In this document: positions 18,263 to 28,182 of the stretch, piece after piece
How the letters are laid out: each line of letters starts with the position of its first letter
How positions within the stretch are numbered: the stretch's first letter is position 1
Assembly: GCA_018669795.1 (NCBI GenBank)
Contig: JABHSQ010000020.1
Coordinates: 62,001 to 126,000 of the forward strand
DNA from: Flavobacteriaceae bacterium
GTDB lineage: Bacteria; Bacteroidota; Bacteroidia; Flavobacteriales; Flavobacteriaceae
Direction of reading: 5' to 3'
Length of the DNA stretch: 64,000 bases
Translations under genes and position numbers: made by a program
Notes under the pieces: model-generated
Database searches by the model: none
Told to the model about the DNA's origin: nothing
Seen by the model: the letters and a program-made list of their open reading frames with translations, nothing else

Positions 18263-18891
18263 TGAAGGTAGCAGTATTAGATAAAAACGGAAAAGACACA
18301 GGTAGAAAGGTAGATCTTTCTAAAGATGTGTTTGGAATTGAGCCTAATAATCACGCGCTTTATCTTGATGTAAAGCAATACCTTGCAAATCAAAGGCAAG
18401 GTACGCATAAGTCAAAAGAGCGTGCAGAGATTACTGGTAGTACCAGAAAAATAAAGAAACAAAAAGGAACTGGTACAGCCCGTGCGGGTAGTATTAAGTC
18501 TGGTGTTTTTAGAGGTGGTGGAAGAATGTTTGGTCCAAGACCAAGAAATTATTCTTTTAAATTAAATAAGAATTTAAAAAGATTAGCGCGTCGTTCTGCA
18601 TTGAGTATCAAGGCAAATGAAAAAGCAATAGTTGTAATTGAAGATCTTAATTTTGATACTCCAAAAACTAAAGAATTCACATCAGTATTAAAGTCTTTAG
18701 GCTTAGATGCTAAAAAATCTTTATTTGTGTTGGGAGAGTCAAATAATAATCTATATTTGTCGTCTCGTAATTTGAAAAGCACTGAAGTGGTAACTAACTC
18801 TCACTTAAGTACTTATAAAATTATGAATGCAAACAGCTTAGTGTTGTTTGAAGGTTCATTGGAAGGAATTGAGTCAAACTTAAGTAATTAG
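18262..18891 (+). CDS. rplD: 50S ribosomal protein L4
   Basis: L4 lines the peptide exit tunnel and in gamma-proteobacteria also represses its own operon. The 209-residue protein shows the conserved loop 'KKQKGTGTARAGSIKSGVFRGGG' (in part) that reaches the tunnel, where macrolide-resistance changes occur; the loop looks normal. It overlaps rplC by one base. It is the best candidate regulator of the rpsJ-rplC leader, by analogy only. Confidence 0.98.
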   Translation: MKVAVLDKNGKDTGRKVDLSKDVFGIEPNNHALYLDVKQYLANQRQGTHKSKERAEITGSTRKIKKQKGTGTARAGSIKSGVFRGGGRMFGPRPRNYSFKLNKNLKRLARRSALSIKANEKAIVVIEDLNFDTPKTKEFTSVLKSLGLDAKKSLFVLGESNNNLYLSSRNLKSTEVVTNSHLSTYKIMNANSLVLFEGSLEGIESNLSN

Positions 18892-18896
18892 AAATA

Positions 18897-19187
18897 ATGA
18901 ATATCTTAATTAAACCTATTATAACAGAAAAAGCTACAGCTGATGTTGAAAATTTCAACAGATATACTTTTGTAGTAAATCCAAAGGCGAATAAGGTAGA
19001 AATTAAAAAGGCAGTGGAAGCTGCTTATGAAGTTTCGGTTACTAAAGTTCGTACTATAAATGTTCGCCCAGATAGAAAAACTCGTAATACAAAAACGGGT
19101 ATTCAAATTGGTAAAACTAATGCGGTTAAAAAAGCAATAGTACAATTGGCGGAAGGTGATGCAATAGATTTTTACAGTAACATCTAA
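18897..19187 (+). CDS. rplW: 50S ribosomal protein L23
   Basis: L23 sits at the tunnel exit and is the docking site for trigger factor and the signal recognition particle. The 96-residue protein starts 'MNILIKPIITEKATADVE' and contains 'YTFVVNPKANKVEIKKAVE', with a final acidic-hydrophobic strand. It begins 5 nt after rplD. Confidence 0.97.
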   Translation: MNILIKPIITEKATADVENFNRYTFVVNPKANKVEIKKAVEAAYEVSVTKVRTINVRPDRKTRNTKTGIQIGKTNAVKKAIVQLAEGDAIDFYSNI

Positions 19188-19214
19188 GTTTAGCTTAGAT
19201 TAATTAGACAAAAA

Positions 19215-20039
19215 ATGTCAGTAAGAAAATTAAAACCAATCACCCCAGGACAGCGATTTAGAGTTGTAAATGGATTTGACGCCATTACAACTGATAAGCC
19301 GGAGAAAAGTTTATTATCTCCGATTAAAAGAACTGGGGGAAGAAACAGTCAAGGAAAAATGACTATGCGCTACAAAGGTGGTGGTCATAAAAGACGTTAT
19401 CGAATTATCGATTTTAAACGTACCAAAGAAGGAGTCCCTGCAACAGTTGCGTCCATAGAGTATGACCCAAATCGTACTGCATTTATCGCTTTATTAAACT
19501 ATCAAGATGGTGAAAAGCGTTATGTAGTAGCTCAAAGTGGATTAAAAGTAGGACAGAACATTGTTTCAGGAGATAAAGTTGCTCCAGAAATTGGAAACTG
19601 TATGTTACTAGAAAATATTCCTTTAGGAACTATAATATCTTGTATTGAATTACATCCTGGTCAAGGAGCTGTTTTAGCGCGTAGTGCTGGAGCATTTGCT
19701 CAACTAATGGCACGTGATGGTAAGTTCGCTACTGTTAAATTACCTTCTGGCGAAACTCGTTTAATATTAATTACTTGTGCTGCAACTATTGGTGCTGTTT
19801 CTAACAGTGACCATCAGTTATTAGTGTCAGGTAAGGCGGGTAGATCAAGATGGTTAGGTAGAAGACCTCGTACAAGACCAGTAGTGATGAATCCTGTAGA
19901 TCACCCAATGGGTGGTGGTGAAGGTAAATCTTCTGGTGGACATCCACGTTCTAGAAACGGTATTCCTGCAAAAGGATTTAGAACCCGTTCTAAAATAAAA
20001 GCAAGTAATAAATATATAATCGAACGTAGAAAGAAATAA
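19215..20039 (+). CDS. rplB: 50S ribosomal protein L2
   Basis: L2 is a core protein needed for subunit association and peptidyl-transferase activity. The 274-residue protein carries the '[19 protein letters not shown]' motif in the N-terminal half and the highly conserved '[18 protein letters not shown]' with the key histidine near the C-terminus. Length is standard. It starts 27 nt after rplW and 3 nt precede rpsS. Confidence 0.98.
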   Translation: MSVRKLKPITPGQRFRVVNGFDAITTDKPEKSLLSPIKRTGGRNSQGKMTMRYKGGGHKRRYRIIDFKRTKEGVPATVASIEYDPNRTAFIALLNYQDGEKRYVVAQSGLKVGQNIVSGDKVAPEIGNCMLLENIPLGTIISCIELHPGQGAVLARSAGAFAQLMARDGKFATVKLPSGETRLILITCAATIGAVSNSDHQLLVSGKAGRSRWLGRRPRTRPVVMNPVDHPMGGGEGKSSGGHPRSRNGIPAKGFRTRSKIKASNKYIIERRKK

Positions 20040-20042
20040 GAT

Positions 20043-20321
20043 ATGGCACGATCATTAAAAAAGGGACCTTACGTTCATTATAAATTAGATAAGAAAGTTC
20101 AATTAAATGTTGATTCGAGTAAAAAGACGGTGATCAAAACTTGGTCAAGAGCGTCTATGATTACTCCAGATTTTGTTGGACAAACCATTGCAGTACATAA
20201 TGGGAAACAATTTATTCCTGTATATGTTACTGAGAATATGGTAGGACATAAATTAGGGGAATTTTCACCGACAAGATCATTTCGTGGTCATCAAGGTGCA
20301 AAAAACAAAGGTAAAAAATAA
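20043..20321 (+). CDS. rpsS: 30S ribosomal protein S19
   Basis: S19 is a 30S head protein that with S13 touches the A-site tRNA. The 92-residue sequence begins '[19 protein letters not shown]' and includes '[23 protein letters not shown]' (in part) and '[16 protein letters not shown]', all characteristic. The stop is 3 nt before the rplV start. Confidence 0.98.
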   Translation: MARSLKKGPYVHYKLDKKVQLNVDSSKKTVIKTWSRASMITPDFVGQTIAVHNGKQFIPVYVTENMVGHKLGEFSPTRSFRGHQGAKNKGKK

Positions 20322-20324
20322 GCC

Positions 20325-20735
20325 ATGGGAGTTCGTAAAAGAGAAAGAGCGGAGCAAATCAAGGAATCAAAGAAAACAATGTACTTTGCTAAATTGAACA
20401 ATTGCCCAACATCACCAAGAAAAATGCGATTAGTTGCAGATTTAGTTCGTGGTGAAAAAATAAATAAAGCGCTTAATATTTTAAAGTTTAGCCCTAAAGA
20501 AGCTTCACGTCGTTTAGAGACGTTATTATTGTCTGCTATTGCAAATTGGCAAGCAAAAAATGAAGAAGCTTCTGTAGAAGATGCAGATCTTTTTGTTAAA
20601 GAAATCCGTGTGGATGGTGGAGCTATGTTAAAAAGACTTAGACCTGCGCCACAAGGACGTGCACACAGAATTAGAAAACGCTCCAATCACGTAACACTCG
20701 TGCTTGCAGCTAACGATAACACACAAAGCAATTAA
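20325..20735 (+). CDS. rplV: 50S ribosomal protein L22
   Basis: L22 lines the exit tunnel opposite L4. The 136-residue protein shows '[19 protein letters not shown]' and the tunnel hairpin '[20 protein letters not shown]'. It has an N-terminal extension of about 20 basic residues ([16 protein letters not shown]) relative to the usual 110-residue form, common in this phylum as far as I recall. It is coupled to rpsC by a 3-nt gap. Confidence 0.97.
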   Translation: MGVRKRERAEQIKESKKTMYFAKLNNCPTSPRKMRLVADLVRGEKINKALNILKFSPKEASRRLETLLLSAIANWQAKNEEASVEDADLFVKEIRVDGGAMLKRLRPAPQGRAHRIRKRSNHVTLVLAANDNTQSN

Positions 20736-20738
20736 TAA

Positions 20739-21461
20739 ATGGGACAAAAAACAAATCCAATCGGAAATCGCTTAGGTATCATTAGAGGATGGGAATCCAA
20801 CTGGTATGGAGGCAACGACTACGGCGATAGATTAGCTGAGGACGACAAGATTAGAAAGTATGTTCATGCTCGTTTACAAAAAGCTAGTGTGTCTAGGGTA
20901 ATTATTGAGCGTACACTTAAGCTTGTAACCGTTACTATCACTACTGCTAGACCTGGTATCATTATCGGAAAAGGTGGACAAGAGGTAGACAAGCTAAAAG
21001 AAGAACTTAAGAAAATTACTGGTAAAGATGTACAAATAAACATCCACGAAATTAAGAGACCAGAAATGGATGCGTATTTAGTAGGAGCTAGTATTGCAAG
21101 ACAAATTGAAAACAGAATTTCATACCGTCGTGCAATTAAAATGGCTATAACTGCTGCAATGCGTATGAATGCAGAAGGTATAAAAGTGCAAATTTCAGGT
21201 CGTTTGAACGGTGCTGAAATGGCACGTTCTGAATCTTATAAGGATGGACGTATTCCTTTATCAACATTTAGAGCCGATATTGACTATGCTTTAGTTGAGG
21301 CGCACACTACTTATGGTAGGTTGGGGATTAAAGTATGGATTATGAAAGGTGAAGTGTACGGAAAAAGAGAGCTTTCTCCACTAGTTGGCTTAGCCAAAAA
21401 AGGTGGAAAAAGCGGTAACAACAAACGAGGTGGTGCTAATAAACCCCGTCGTAGACAGTAA
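20739..21461 (+). CDS. rpsC: 30S ribosomal protein S3
   Basis: S3 forms part of the mRNA entry channel. The 240-residue protein has the N-terminal '[20 protein letters not shown]', a type II KH RNA-binding domain with '[19 protein letters not shown]' and the C-terminal domain '[20 protein letters not shown]'. The last 25 residues are Gly/Lys/Arg-rich. It precedes rplP by 17 nt. Confidence 0.98.
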   Translation: MGQKTNPIGNRLGIIRGWESNWYGGNDYGDRLAEDDKIRKYVHARLQKASVSRVIIERTLKLVTVTITTARPGIIIGKGGQEVDKLKEELKKITGKDVQINIHEIKRPEMDAYLVGASIARQIENRISYRRAIKMAITAAMRMNAEGIKVQISGRLNGAEMARSESYKDGRIPLSTFRADIDYALVEAHTTYGRLGIKVWIMKGEVYGKRELSPLVGLAKKGGKSGNNKRGGANKPRRRQ

Positions 21462-21478
21462 TTATTAAATAGAATAAA

Positions 21479-21898
21479 ATGTTACAACCAAAAAGAACAA
21501 AGTTTCGTAAACAGCAAAAAGGTAGAATGAAAGGTAATGCCGGACGTGGAAACCAACTTGCGTTTGGAACTTTTGGTATAAAATCTTTAGATTCAAATTT
21601 CTTGACATCACGTCAAATAGAAGCTGCACGTATTGCTGCTACTCGTTTTATGAAGAGAGAAGGTTCTATCTGGATAATGATATTTCCAGATAAACCAATA
21701 ACTAAAAAACCTCTTGAAGTACGTATGGGTAAAGGTAAAGGTGCTGTAGAATATTGGGCAGCTGTTGTTAAACCAGGAAGAATGTTGTTTGAAGTATCTG
21801 GAGTTCCTATTGAAACTGCAAAAGAGGCATTACGTCTTGCGGCTCAAAAGTTACCAGTAAAAACAAAATTCATTGTATCTAGAACATTTCAAGCTTAA
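21479..21898 (+). CDS. rplP: 50S ribosomal protein L16
   Basis: L16 helps place the A-site tRNA near the peptidyl-transferase centre. The 139-residue protein begins '[19 protein letters not shown]' and contains '[25 protein letters not shown]' (in part), with the Arg that is hydroxylated in some bacteria. Standard position between rpsC and rpmC. Confidence 0.98.
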   Translation: MLQPKRTKFRKQQKGRMKGNAGRGNQLAFGTFGIKSLDSNFLTSRQIEAARIAATRFMKREGSIWIMIFPDKPITKKPLEVRMGKGKGAVEYWAAVVKPGRMLFEVSGVPIETAKEALRLAAQKLPVKTKFIVSRTFQA

Positions 21899-21904
21899 TT
21901 TATT

Positions 21905-22096
21905 ATGAAACAACCTGAAATAAAAGAAGCATCAACAGCGGAATTACAAGAAAAGCTATCTGATTCAAGAAAAGCATTTTCTGATCTTAAAATGGCTCAT
22001 GCCATAACACCGTTGGAAAATCCAATTCAACTAAGAGATCAAAGAAGGTCTATAGCGAGAATTGTGACTGAACTAACTAAAAGAGAAGTACAATAG
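21905..22096 (+). CDS. rpmC: 50S ribosomal protein L29
   Basis: The 63-residue helical-hairpin protein binds near the exit tunnel beside L23. The diagnostic stretch 'PIQLRDQRRSIARIVTELTKRE' is clear. It starts 6 nt after rplP and is followed by rpsQ after 14 nt. Confidence 0.96.
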   Translation: MKQPEIKEASTAELQEKLSDSRKAFSDLKMAHAITPLENPIQLRDQRRSIARIVTELTKREVQ

Positions 22097-22110
22097 TACC
22101 AAGCTGAAAG

Positions 22111-22368
22111 ATGGAAAAAAGAAATTTAAGAAAAGAACGTATAGGTGTAGTTACTAGCAATAAAATGGATAAGTCTATTGTGGTTGCTGAAGTAAAAAAA
22201 GTAAAGCACCCAATGTATGGTAAGTTCGTGTTAAAAACTAAGAAATATGTTGCGCACGATGAGACCAATGACTGCAACGAAGGAGATAAAGTAAGGATCA
22301 TGGAAACACGTCCTTTAAGTAAAACCAAATGTTGGAGACTAGTAGAAATAATTGATAGAGCTAAGTAG
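22111..22368 (+). CDS. rpsQ: 30S ribosomal protein S17
   Basis: S17 is an early-binding OB-fold protein of the 30S body. The 85-residue sequence shows '[19 protein letters not shown]', '[21 protein letters not shown]' (in part) and '[23 protein letters not shown]'-type ending. rplN begins 2 nt after its stop. Confidence 0.98.
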   Translation: MEKRNLRKERIGVVTSNKMDKSIVVAEVKKVKHPMYGKFVLKTKKYVAHDETNDCNEGDKVRIMETRPLSKTKCWRLVEIIDRAK

Positions 22369-22370
22369 GT

Positions 22371-22739
22371 ATGTTACAACAAGAGTCAAGACTAAAAGTT
22401 GCAGATAATACTGGAGCTAAAGAAGTGCTAACAATTCGCGTGTTAGGTGGAACCAAAAAAAGATATGCTTCCATAGGGGATAAAATTGTCGTTGCTGTAA
22501 AAGCTGCTACACCTAATGGAACCATTAAAAAAGGAGATGTTGCTACTGCGGTAGTTATACGTACTAAGAAAGAAGTGAGAAGACCAGACGGATCATATAT
22601 TCGTTTCGATGATAATGCTTGTGTGCTTTTAAACCCACAGGGAGAAATGATTGGAACACGTGTATTTGGACCGGTTGCAAGAGAACTTCGTGACAAGCAA
22701 TTTATGAAAATTGTATCATTGGCGCCTGAGGTGCTTTAA
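22371..22739 (+). CDS. rplN: 50S ribosomal protein L14
   Basis: L14 lies at the subunit interface and contacts silencing factor RsfS. The 122-residue protein has '[19 protein letters not shown]' and '[28 protein letters not shown]' (in part), both invariant features. Standard length and place at the head of the spc genes. Confidence 0.98.
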   Translation: MLQQESRLKVADNTGAKEVLTIRVLGGTKKRYASIGDKIVVAVKAATPNGTIKKGDVATAVVIRTKKEVRRPDGSYIRFDDNACVLLNPQGEMIGTRVFGPVARELRDKQFMKIVSLAPEVL

Positions 22740-22752
22740 ATTGAAAACAAAG

Positions 22753-23067
22753 ATGGCAAAGCTTAAAATAAAATCAGGAGATACAGTAATTGTTACCGCC
22801 GGAGATCATAAAGGATCTGAAGGTAAGGTGATGAAAGTAATTTTTGAAAAGAACAAAGCAATAGTAGAAGGAGTAAATATGGTTTCTAAACATGAGAAGC
22901 CTAGTGCAAATAATCCTCAAGGTGGAATTGTAAAAAAGGAAGCTGCTCTACATATCTCAAATCTTTCTCTAGTAGACCCTAAAACAGGAACTGCAACAAG
23001 AGTTGGTTATAGAATGGAAGAAGAGAAAAAAGTACGTTTTACAAAAAAATCGAATCAAGTATTATAG
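22753..23067 (+). CDS. rplX: 50S ribosomal protein L24
   Basis: L24 starts early 50S assembly. The ORF-track version starts at 22711 inside rplN, but the true start is the ATG at 22753, giving the usual '[21 protein letters not shown]' N-terminus (KOW motif) and a normal length of 104 residues. The start is 13 nt after the rplN stop, and rplE follows after 2 nt. Confidence 0.97.
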   Translation: MAKLKIKSGDTVIVTAGDHKGSEGKVMKVIFEKNKAIVEGVNMVSKHEKPSANNPQGGIVKKEAALHISNLSLVDPKTGTATRVGYRMEEEKKVRFTKKSNQVL

Positions 23068-23069
23068 TT

Positions 23070-23621
23070 ATGGCATATTTACCAAGACTTAAAGAGGAAT
23101 ATAAGGGCAGAGTAATTGAAGCTCTTAAAGAAGAATTTGGTTACTCGAATGTAATGGAAGTTCCAAAATTAGAGCGCATCGTTGTGTCTCGTGGTGTTGG
23201 AGCTGCAGTAGCAGACAAGAAACTATTAGAGTATGCTGTTGATGAGCTTACAAACATAACAGGGCAAAAAGCTGTTGCAACTATTTCTAAGAAGGATGTT
23301 GCAAATTTTAAATTGCGTAAAGGAGTGCCAATTGGCGCTAAAGTTACTTTGCGTGGTGAGCGCATGTATGAGTTTTTAGATAGACTTGTTACTAGTGCAT
23401 TGCCTCGAGTAAGAGATTTTAATGGTATTAAAGCAACAGGGTTTGATGGAAGAGGTAATTACTCATTAGGTGTTACCGAACAAATTATTTTTCCTGAAAT
23501 CAATATCGATAAGATTAAGAAAATTGATGGTATGAACATCACTTTTGTTACTTCAGCTGGTACTGATAAAGAAGCAAAATCATTATTAACTGAATTAGGT
23601 TTACCTTTTAAAAAGAACTAA
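23070..23621 (+). CDS. rplE: 50S ribosomal protein L5
   Basis: L5 binds 5S rRNA and the P-site tRNA region. The 183-residue sequence shows '[16 protein letters not shown]', '[25 protein letters not shown]' (in part) and '[18 protein letters not shown]', all typical. It is followed by rpsN after one base. Confidence 0.98.
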   Translation: MAYLPRLKEEYKGRVIEALKEEFGYSNVMEVPKLERIVVSRGVGAAVADKKLLEYAVDELTNITGQKAVATISKKDVANFKLRKGVPIGAKVTLRGERMYEFLDRLVTSALPRVRDFNGIKATGFDGRGNYSLGVTEQIIFPEINIDKIKKIDGMNITFVTSAGTDKEAKSLLTELGLPFKKN

Positions 23622-23622
23622 T

Positions 23623-23892
23623 ATGGCTAAAGAATCAATGAAAGCCCGTGAGGTTAAGAGACGTAAATTGGTAGCAAAGTATGCAACTAAACGTAAGGCT
23701 TTAAAAGAAGCTGGAGATTATCAAGCATTACAAAAATTACCAAAAGACGCTTCACCAGTTCGTTTGCACAACCGTTGTAAACTAACCGGTAGACCGAAAG
23801 GGTATATGAGAACGTTTGGTGTTTCACGTGTAACATTTCGTGAAATGGCAAATCAAGGTTTAATCCCAGGTGTTAGAAAAGCATCTTGGTAA
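23623..23892 (+). CDS. rpsN: 30S ribosomal protein S14 (zinc-free form)
   Basis: The 89-residue protein ends '[22 protein letters not shown]', the S14 signature. It keeps a single Cys in '[15 protein letters not shown]' and lacks the CxxC pairs of the zinc-binding short form, so it belongs to the C-minus long-type class. A 69-nt gap with a hairpin separates it from rpsH, larger than elsewhere in the spc block. Confidence 0.97.
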   Translation: MAKESMKAREVKRRKLVAKYATKRKALKEAGDYQALQKLPKDASPVRLHNRCKLTGRPKGYMRTFGVSRVTFREMANQGLIPGVRKASW

Positions 23893-23905
23893 TATACTAT
23901 TAATT

Positions 23906-23948
23906 GGTTGTAGGTTTACTTTGGAAACGATAAGTAAAAACCACATCC
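23906..23948 (+). promoter_or_regulatory. Hairpin in the rpsN-rpsH gap, candidate S8-type leader
   Basis: GGTTGTAGGTTTAC (23906-23919) and GTAAAAACCACATCC (23934-23948) pair over about 11-12 bp with a mismatch and two bulges, ending 13 nt before the rpsH start. In other bacteria S8 controls the spc genes by binding an rRNA-like helix in this operon; whether this hairpin mimics the S8 site is untested. Confidence 0.35.
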
Positions 23949-23961
23949 GCAAAATTAAAAT

Positions 23962-24363
23962 ATGAATATAGATCCAATAGCAGATTATCTAACTAGAGTT
24001 AGAAATGCAGTAAACGCAGGGCATAGAGTAGTAGATATTCCTGCATCAAATGTTAAGAAAGAAATTACAAAGATCTTATTTGATCAAGGATTTGTTTTAA
24101 GTTATAAGTTTGAAGACGATAAAGGGCCTCAGGGAACTATTAAAATCGCTTTAAAATATGATAAACTTACTAAAGATCCTGTAATTAAGAAAATACAACG
24201 AATTAGTAAACCAGGTTTACGTAAGTATTCTAGTTCTTCAGAACTACCAAGAATTCTAAACGGATTGGGAATTGCAATAGTTTCTACTTCTCACGGAGTA
24301 ATGACAGGAAGGCAAGCTCAAGCTCAGAATGTAGGTGGTGAAGTATTATGTTACGTATACTAA
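23962..24363 (+). CDS. rpsH: 30S ribosomal protein S8
   Basis: S8 binds the central domain of 16S rRNA and, in E. coli, represses the spc operon. The 133-residue protein starts 'MNIDPIADYLTRVRNAVNAG' and ends with 'ISTSHGVMTGRQA'-like ('VSTSHGVMTGRQAQAQNVGG') RNA-binding loop and 'GEVLCYVY'. Length is normal. It is preceded by a hairpin that may be its own control site. Confidence 0.98.
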   Translation: MNIDPIADYLTRVRNAVNAGHRVVDIPASNVKKEITKILFDQGFVLSYKFEDDKGPQGTIKIALKYDKLTKDPVIKKIQRISKPGLRKYSSSSELPRILNGLGIAIVSTSHGVMTGRQAQAQNVGGEVLCYVY

Positions 24364-24380
24364 AATAAAGACAAAAAGAA

Positions 24381-24923
24381 ATGTCAAGAATAGGTAAAAG
24401 CCCGGTAGCAATCCCAGAAGGAATTACAGTCGATATTAGCGATAATGTAGTTACTGTAAAAGGAAAATTAGGTGAATTAACACAAGAATTTTCAGGAGTT
24501 ACAGTAAAGATTGATGAAGGGAACGTTATTGTAGAGCGCACATCAGAATCAAAAGAAGATAGGTCTAAACATGGTTTATATAGATCTTTAATCAATAATA
24601 TGATTGAAGGTGTAAGCAAAGGATGGACAAAAGAACTAGAATTAGTTGGTGTGGGTTACCGTGCTTCTAATCAAGGTCAGAAATTAGATTTAGCTCTTGG
24701 GTTTTCTCACAATATAGTGATTAGTATAGCCCCAGAAGTTAAAGTTGAAACGGTTTCTGATAAAGGAAAAAATCCAAAAATAAAATTAACTTCTCACGAC
24801 AAACAATTGGTTGGTCAAGTTGCCGCAAAGATTCGTTCTATGCGTAAACCAGAACCATACAAAGGAAAAGGGATTAGATTTGTAGGAGAAATAATAAGAA
24901 GAAAAGCAGGTAAATCTGCATAA
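24381..24923 (+). CDS. rplF: 50S ribosomal protein L6
   Basis: L6 is a two-domain protein near the GTPase centre. The 180-residue sequence begins '[19 protein letters not shown]' and ends with '[20 protein letters not shown]' and 'IRRKAGKSA', the diagnostic C-terminal motif. It starts 17 nt after rpsH. Confidence 0.98.
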   Translation: MSRIGKSPVAIPEGITVDISDNVVTVKGKLGELTQEFSGVTVKIDEGNVIVERTSESKEDRSKHGLYRSLINNMIEGVSKGWTKELELVGVGYRASNQGQKLDLALGFSHNIVISIAPEVKVETVSDKGKNPKIKLTSHDKQLVGQVAAKIRSMRKPEPYKGKGIRFVGEIIRRKAGKSA

Positions 24924-24934
24924 CAAATAAAGTT

Positions 24935-25291
24935 ATGGCATTATCAAAAACAGATAGAAGAGAACGTTTACGTTTTAGAATTAGAAAAACAGTTTCTGGA
25001 ACAACACAACGTCCTCGTTTGGCAGTTTTCAGAAGTAATAAAGAAATATATGCTCAACTTATTGACGATGTAAATGGAGTAACTATTACTGCTGCATCTT
25101 CAAGAGATAAAGATATAGACGCATCTAAAGCAAACAAAGTAGATGCTGCTAAATTAGTAGGTAAAACAATTGCTGATAGAGCAATTAAAGCTGGTTTAGA
25201 AAGTATTACTTTCGATAGAGGCGGTTACCTTTACCATGGAAGAGTTAAATCATTAGCTGAAGGAGCTCGCGAAGGCGGACTAAAATTCTAA
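24935..25291 (+). CDS. rplR: 50S ribosomal protein L18
   Basis: L18 binds 5S rRNA together with L5 and L25. The 118-residue protein shows '[22 protein letters not shown]' (in part), '[15 protein letters not shown]' and '[27 protein letters not shown]' (in part). Normal length and order. Confidence 0.98.
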   Translation: MALSKTDRRERLRFRIRKTVSGTTQRPRLAVFRSNKEIYAQLIDDVNGVTITAASSRDKDIDASKANKVDAAKLVGKTIADRAIKAGLESITFDRGGYLYHGRVKSLAEGAREGGLKF

Positions 25292-25296
25292 GAAAT

Positions 25297-25821
25297 ATGT
25301 ATCAAGATTATAAAAACGTAGAGTTAGTTAAACCAGGAGGTCTAGATTTAAAAGACCGTTTAGTAGGGGTTCAACGTGTAACTAAAGTAACAAAAGGGGG
25401 TAGAACCTTTGGATTTTCAGCTATTGTAGTAGTAGGTGATGAAAACGGAATAGTAGGTCAAGGACTTGGAAAATCGAAAGATGTTGCAAGTGCAATTGCT
25501 AAAGCAATTGAAGACGCTAAGAAAAACTTAGTTCGCATACCTTTAAACAAGGCTACATTACCTCATGAACAAAAAGGTAAATACGGCGGAGCTAGAGTTA
25601 ACTTATTACCAGCTTCTGCTGGTACAGGAGTTATTGCTGGTGGAGCTGTTCGTGCGGTATTAGAAGCAGTTGGTGTACATGATGTGCTTTCGAAGTCTCA
25701 AGGATCTTCGAATCCACATAATGTAGTAAAAGCTACTTTTGATGCTCTTTTACAAATGAGAAGCGCTCAAACTATTGCAAAACAAAGAGGAATTTCTTTA
25801 GAGAAATTATTTAAAGGATAA
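25297..25821 (+). CDS. rpsE: 30S ribosomal protein S5
   Basis: S5 supports decoding fidelity and the mRNA entry helicase. The 174-residue protein has the double-stranded-RNA-binding-like N-terminal domain '[19 protein letters not shown]' with the spectinomycin loop '[19 protein letters not shown]' and '[19 protein letters not shown]' in the C-terminal domain. No loop changes are apparent. Confidence 0.98.
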   Translation: MYQDYKNVELVKPGGLDLKDRLVGVQRVTKVTKGGRTFGFSAIVVVGDENGIVGQGLGKSKDVASAIAKAIEDAKKNLVRIPLNKATLPHEQKGKYGGARVNLLPASAGTGVIAGGAVRAVLEAVGVHDVLSKSQGSSNPHNVVKATFDALLQMRSAQTIAKQRGISLEKLFKG

Positions 25822-25833
25822 ACATTAAGCAAG

Positions 25834-26013
25834 ATGGCAAAAATCAAAGTAACCAAGGTTCGTAGTGCGATTAATCGTACTCAAAACCAAAAAAGAGTAC
25901 TTGAATCTTTAGGTCTTCATAAAATGGGTCAGACTGTTGAACATGAAGATACCTTAAGTATTTTAGGTATGATAAGAAAAGTTAATCACTTAGTTTCAGT
26001 AGAAGCTAACTAA
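25834..26013 (+). CDS. rpmD: 50S ribosomal protein L30 (missed by ORF track)
   Basis: I translated this 59-residue gene by hand because it is below the ORF-track cutoff. It begins '[20 protein letters not shown]' and continues '[20 protein letters not shown]', the L30 pattern, ending '[10 protein letters not shown]'. It lies between rpsE (12-nt gap) and rplO (13-nt gap), the universal position of rpmD. Confidence 0.97.
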   Translation: MAKIKVTKVRSAINRTQNQKRVLESLGLHKMGQTVEHEDTLSILGMIRKVNHLVSVEAN

Positions 26014-26026
26014 GAAATTAAAAATT

Positions 26027-26479
26027 ATGAATTTAAGTAACTTACAACCGGCAGCTGGTTCGGTAAAAAATCAAGGCAAGCGAGTAGGTCGCGGACAAGG
26101 TTCAGGAAAAGGGGGGACTGCAACACGTGGACATAATGGAGCAAAATCTCGTTCTGGATATTCTAAGAAATTAGGATTTGAAGGTGGGCAAATGCCGTTA
26201 CAACGTCGTGTTCCTAAATTTGGTTTTACGAATATAAACCGAAAAGAATACCAAGCAGTAAATATTGATAAACTTCAAGAACTAGTTGACGATAAAAAAA
26301 TAAAAGATGCTATCGATTTTGATACTTTTGTAGATTTAGGTTTAGTTGGTAAAAACGAACTACTTAAAATCTTAGGAAGAGGAGAGTTAAAATCAAAATT
26401 AACAGTTACAGCAAATAAATTTTCAGCTTCTGCTAAAGAAGCAATTGAAAAAGCTGGAGGTGAAGTAATAACATTATAA
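26027..26479 (+). CDS. rplO: 50S ribosomal protein L15
   Basis: L15 is a late-binding protein that organises the 23S core. The 150-residue sequence has the Gly/Arg-rich '[19 protein letters not shown]' N-terminal extension and '[17 protein letters not shown]'. The order rpmD-rplO-secY is the usual end of the spc block. Confidence 0.98.
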   Translation: MNLSNLQPAAGSVKNQGKRVGRGQGSGKGGTATRGHNGAKSRSGYSKKLGFEGGQMPLQRRVPKFGFTNINRKEYQAVNIDKLQELVDDKKIKDAIDFDTFVDLGLVGKNELLKILGRGELKSKLTVTANKFSASAKEAIEKAGGEVITL

Positions 26480-26491
26480 TTTATTATAAGG

Positions 26492-27841
26492 ATGAAATTT
26501 ATTGAAACCTTAAAAAATGTTTGGAAAATTGAAGAGCTACGTAACCGTATCCTTCTCACACTAGGACTTTTGTTAGTGTATCGTTTTGGAGCACAAGTTG
26601 TGTTGCCAGGTATTGATGCATCTAAACTAACAGCTGTTGTTGGTGGAGATGGTCAAGGTATTTTTGGACTTTTAAATGCTTTTACAGGTGGAGCTTTTTC
26701 CAATGCTTCAGTTTTTGCATTGGGTATTATGCCTTATATCTCTGCATCGATTGTAGTTCAGTTAATGCAAATAGCAATTCCATATTTACAAAAATTACAA
26801 AAAGAAGGAGAAAGTGGTAGAAAAAAGATCAATCAAATTACTAGATGGTTAACCATTGGTATTTGTTTACTTCAAGCGCCTACTTACTTAATTGGCTTAC
26901 CTGCATTAGGAGTTCCAGTTGAAGCATTTATTATAGGACAAACAACAATGTTCTATGTTTCATCTACAATTATACTTGTAACCGGTTGTGTATTTGCAAT
27001 GTGGTTAGGAGAAAAAATTACAGATAAAGGTATTGGAAACGGTATCTCTATACTAATTATGGTAGGTATTATCGCTAGATTGCCACAATCTTTTGCTCAA
27101 GAATTTGCTTCTAGAGTAATGGAATCAAATGGTGGTATGATTATGATACTTATTGAGTTAGTAATATGGTTTGTTATTATTTTAGCTTCTATTATGTTAG
27201 TAATGGCTGTTCGTAAAATTCCTGTGCAATATGCAAGAAGAACTGCAAGCGGTGGTTATGAGAAAAATATATTTGGAGCAAGACAATTTATTCCATTAAA
27301 ATTAAACGCATCTGGTGTAATGCCTATTATTTTTGCACAAGCAATTATGTTTGTTCCTGGATTAATTGGAGGAGCATCATTTATGAAAGACTCAAATGTT
27401 GGACAATGGATGCAAGTTAATTTTAGTGATATGTTTGGACTTTGGTACAATGTATTGTTTGCGGTATTAATTATTATTTTTACCTATTTCTATACAGCTA
27501 TTACTGTTCCAACTAATAAAATGGCTGATGATTTAAAACGTAGTGGAGGGTTTATTCCTGGAATAAAGCCCGGTACAGATACTGCAGAATTGTTGGATAA
27601 TATTATGTCACAAATAACACTGCCTGGATCTATATTTTTAGCTGGTATTGCAATATTCCCTGCAATCGCCGTTAAAGTATTTGGTATTCAGCAAGGTTGG
27701 GCATTGTTTTATGGAGGAACTTCACTATTAATTATGGTGGGTGTTGCCATCGATACCATGCAGCAAATTAATTCATATTTATTAAATCGTCATTATGATG
27801 GTTTAATGAAAACAGGAAAAAATAGAAAAGCAGTAGCATAA
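26492..27841 (+). CDS. secY: Protein translocase subunit SecY
   Basis: SecY forms the inner-membrane protein-conducting channel. The 449-residue protein has ten hydrophobic helices, the N-terminal '[20 protein letters not shown]', the plug region '[32 protein letters not shown]' (in part) and the cytoplasmic loop 'ARRTASGG' used for SecA and ribosome contact. The stop overlaps the infA start by one base (TAATG). Unlike many bacteria, no adk or map follows. Confidence 0.98.
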   Translation: MKFIETLKNVWKIEELRNRILLTLGLLLVYRFGAQVVLPGIDASKLTAVVGGDGQGIFGLLNAFTGGAFSNASVFALGIMPYISASIVVQLMQIAIPYLQKLQKEGESGRKKINQITRWLTIGICLLQAPTYLIGLPALGVPVEAFIIGQTTMFYVSSTIILVTGCVFAMWLGEKITDKGIGNGISILIMVGIIARLPQSFAQEFASRVMESNGGMIMILIELVIWFVIILASIMLVMAVRKIPVQYARRTASGGYEKNIFGARQFIPLKLNASGVMPIIFAQAIMFVPGLIGGASFMKDSNVGQWMQVNFSDMFGLWYNVLFAVLIIIFTYFYTAITVPTNKMADDLKRSGGFIPGIKPGTDTAELLDNIMSQITLPGSIFLAGIAIFPAIAVKVFGIQQGWALFYGGTSLLIMVGVAIDTMQQINSYLLNRHYDGLMKTGKNRKAVA

Positions 27842-28056
27842 TGGCAAAGCAAACCGCAATAGAACAAGATGGAACAATTACGGAAGCATTGTCAAATGCA
27901 ATGTTTCGTGTAGAGTTAGAAAACGCACATATTGTTACAGCGCATATATCTGGTAAAATGCGTATGCACTATATAAAATTATTACCAGGAGATAAAGTTA
28001 AATTAGAAATGAGTCCTTATGATTTATCAAAGGCTCGAATCACTTATAGATATTAA
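27841..28056 (+). CDS. infA: Translation initiation factor IF-1
   Basis: The 71-residue OB-fold protein binds the A site during initiation. The sequence '[20 protein letters not shown]' and '[33 protein letters not shown]' (in part) is characteristic. It is translationally coupled to secY (overlap of one base) and followed by rpmJ. Confidence 0.98.
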   Translation: MAKQTAIEQDGTITEALSNAMFRVELENAHIVTAHISGKMRMHYIKLLPGDKVKLEMSPYDLSKARITYRY

Positions 28057-28062
28057 GTTATT

Positions 28063-28179
28063 ATGAAAGTAAGAGCATCTATTAAAAAAAGAAGTGCCGA
28101 ATGCAAAATAGTTCGCAGAAAAGGCAGATTATATGTTATTAACAAAAAGAACCCTAGGTTCAAACAAAGACAAGGATAA
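28063..28179 (+). CDS. rpmJ: 50S ribosomal protein L36, zinc-free form (missed by ORF track)
   Basis: The 38-residue gene was translated by hand: '[20 protein letters not shown]' followed by '[18 protein letters not shown]'. This is clearly L36, but only one Cys remains and the usual C-x2-C...C-x4-H zinc site is lost, so it is the C-minus type, normal for Bacteroidota. It lies 6 nt after infA and 3 nt before rpsM. Confidence 0.97.
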   Translation: MKVRASIKKRSAECKIVRRKGRLYVINKKNPRFKQRQG

Positions 28180-28182
28180 GTT

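Noticed and set aside
20291-20686. 131-residue minus-strand ORF across rpsS/rplV
   Set aside because: Antisense shadow of ribosomal protein genes.
22711-22752. N-terminal extension of L24 in the ORF track
   Set aside because: It would overlap rplN and add 14 residues that L24 does not have; the ATG at 22753 gives the standard start.
24284-24619. 111-residue minus-strand ORF across rpsH/rplF
   Set aside because: Antisense shadow; both plus-strand genes are certain.
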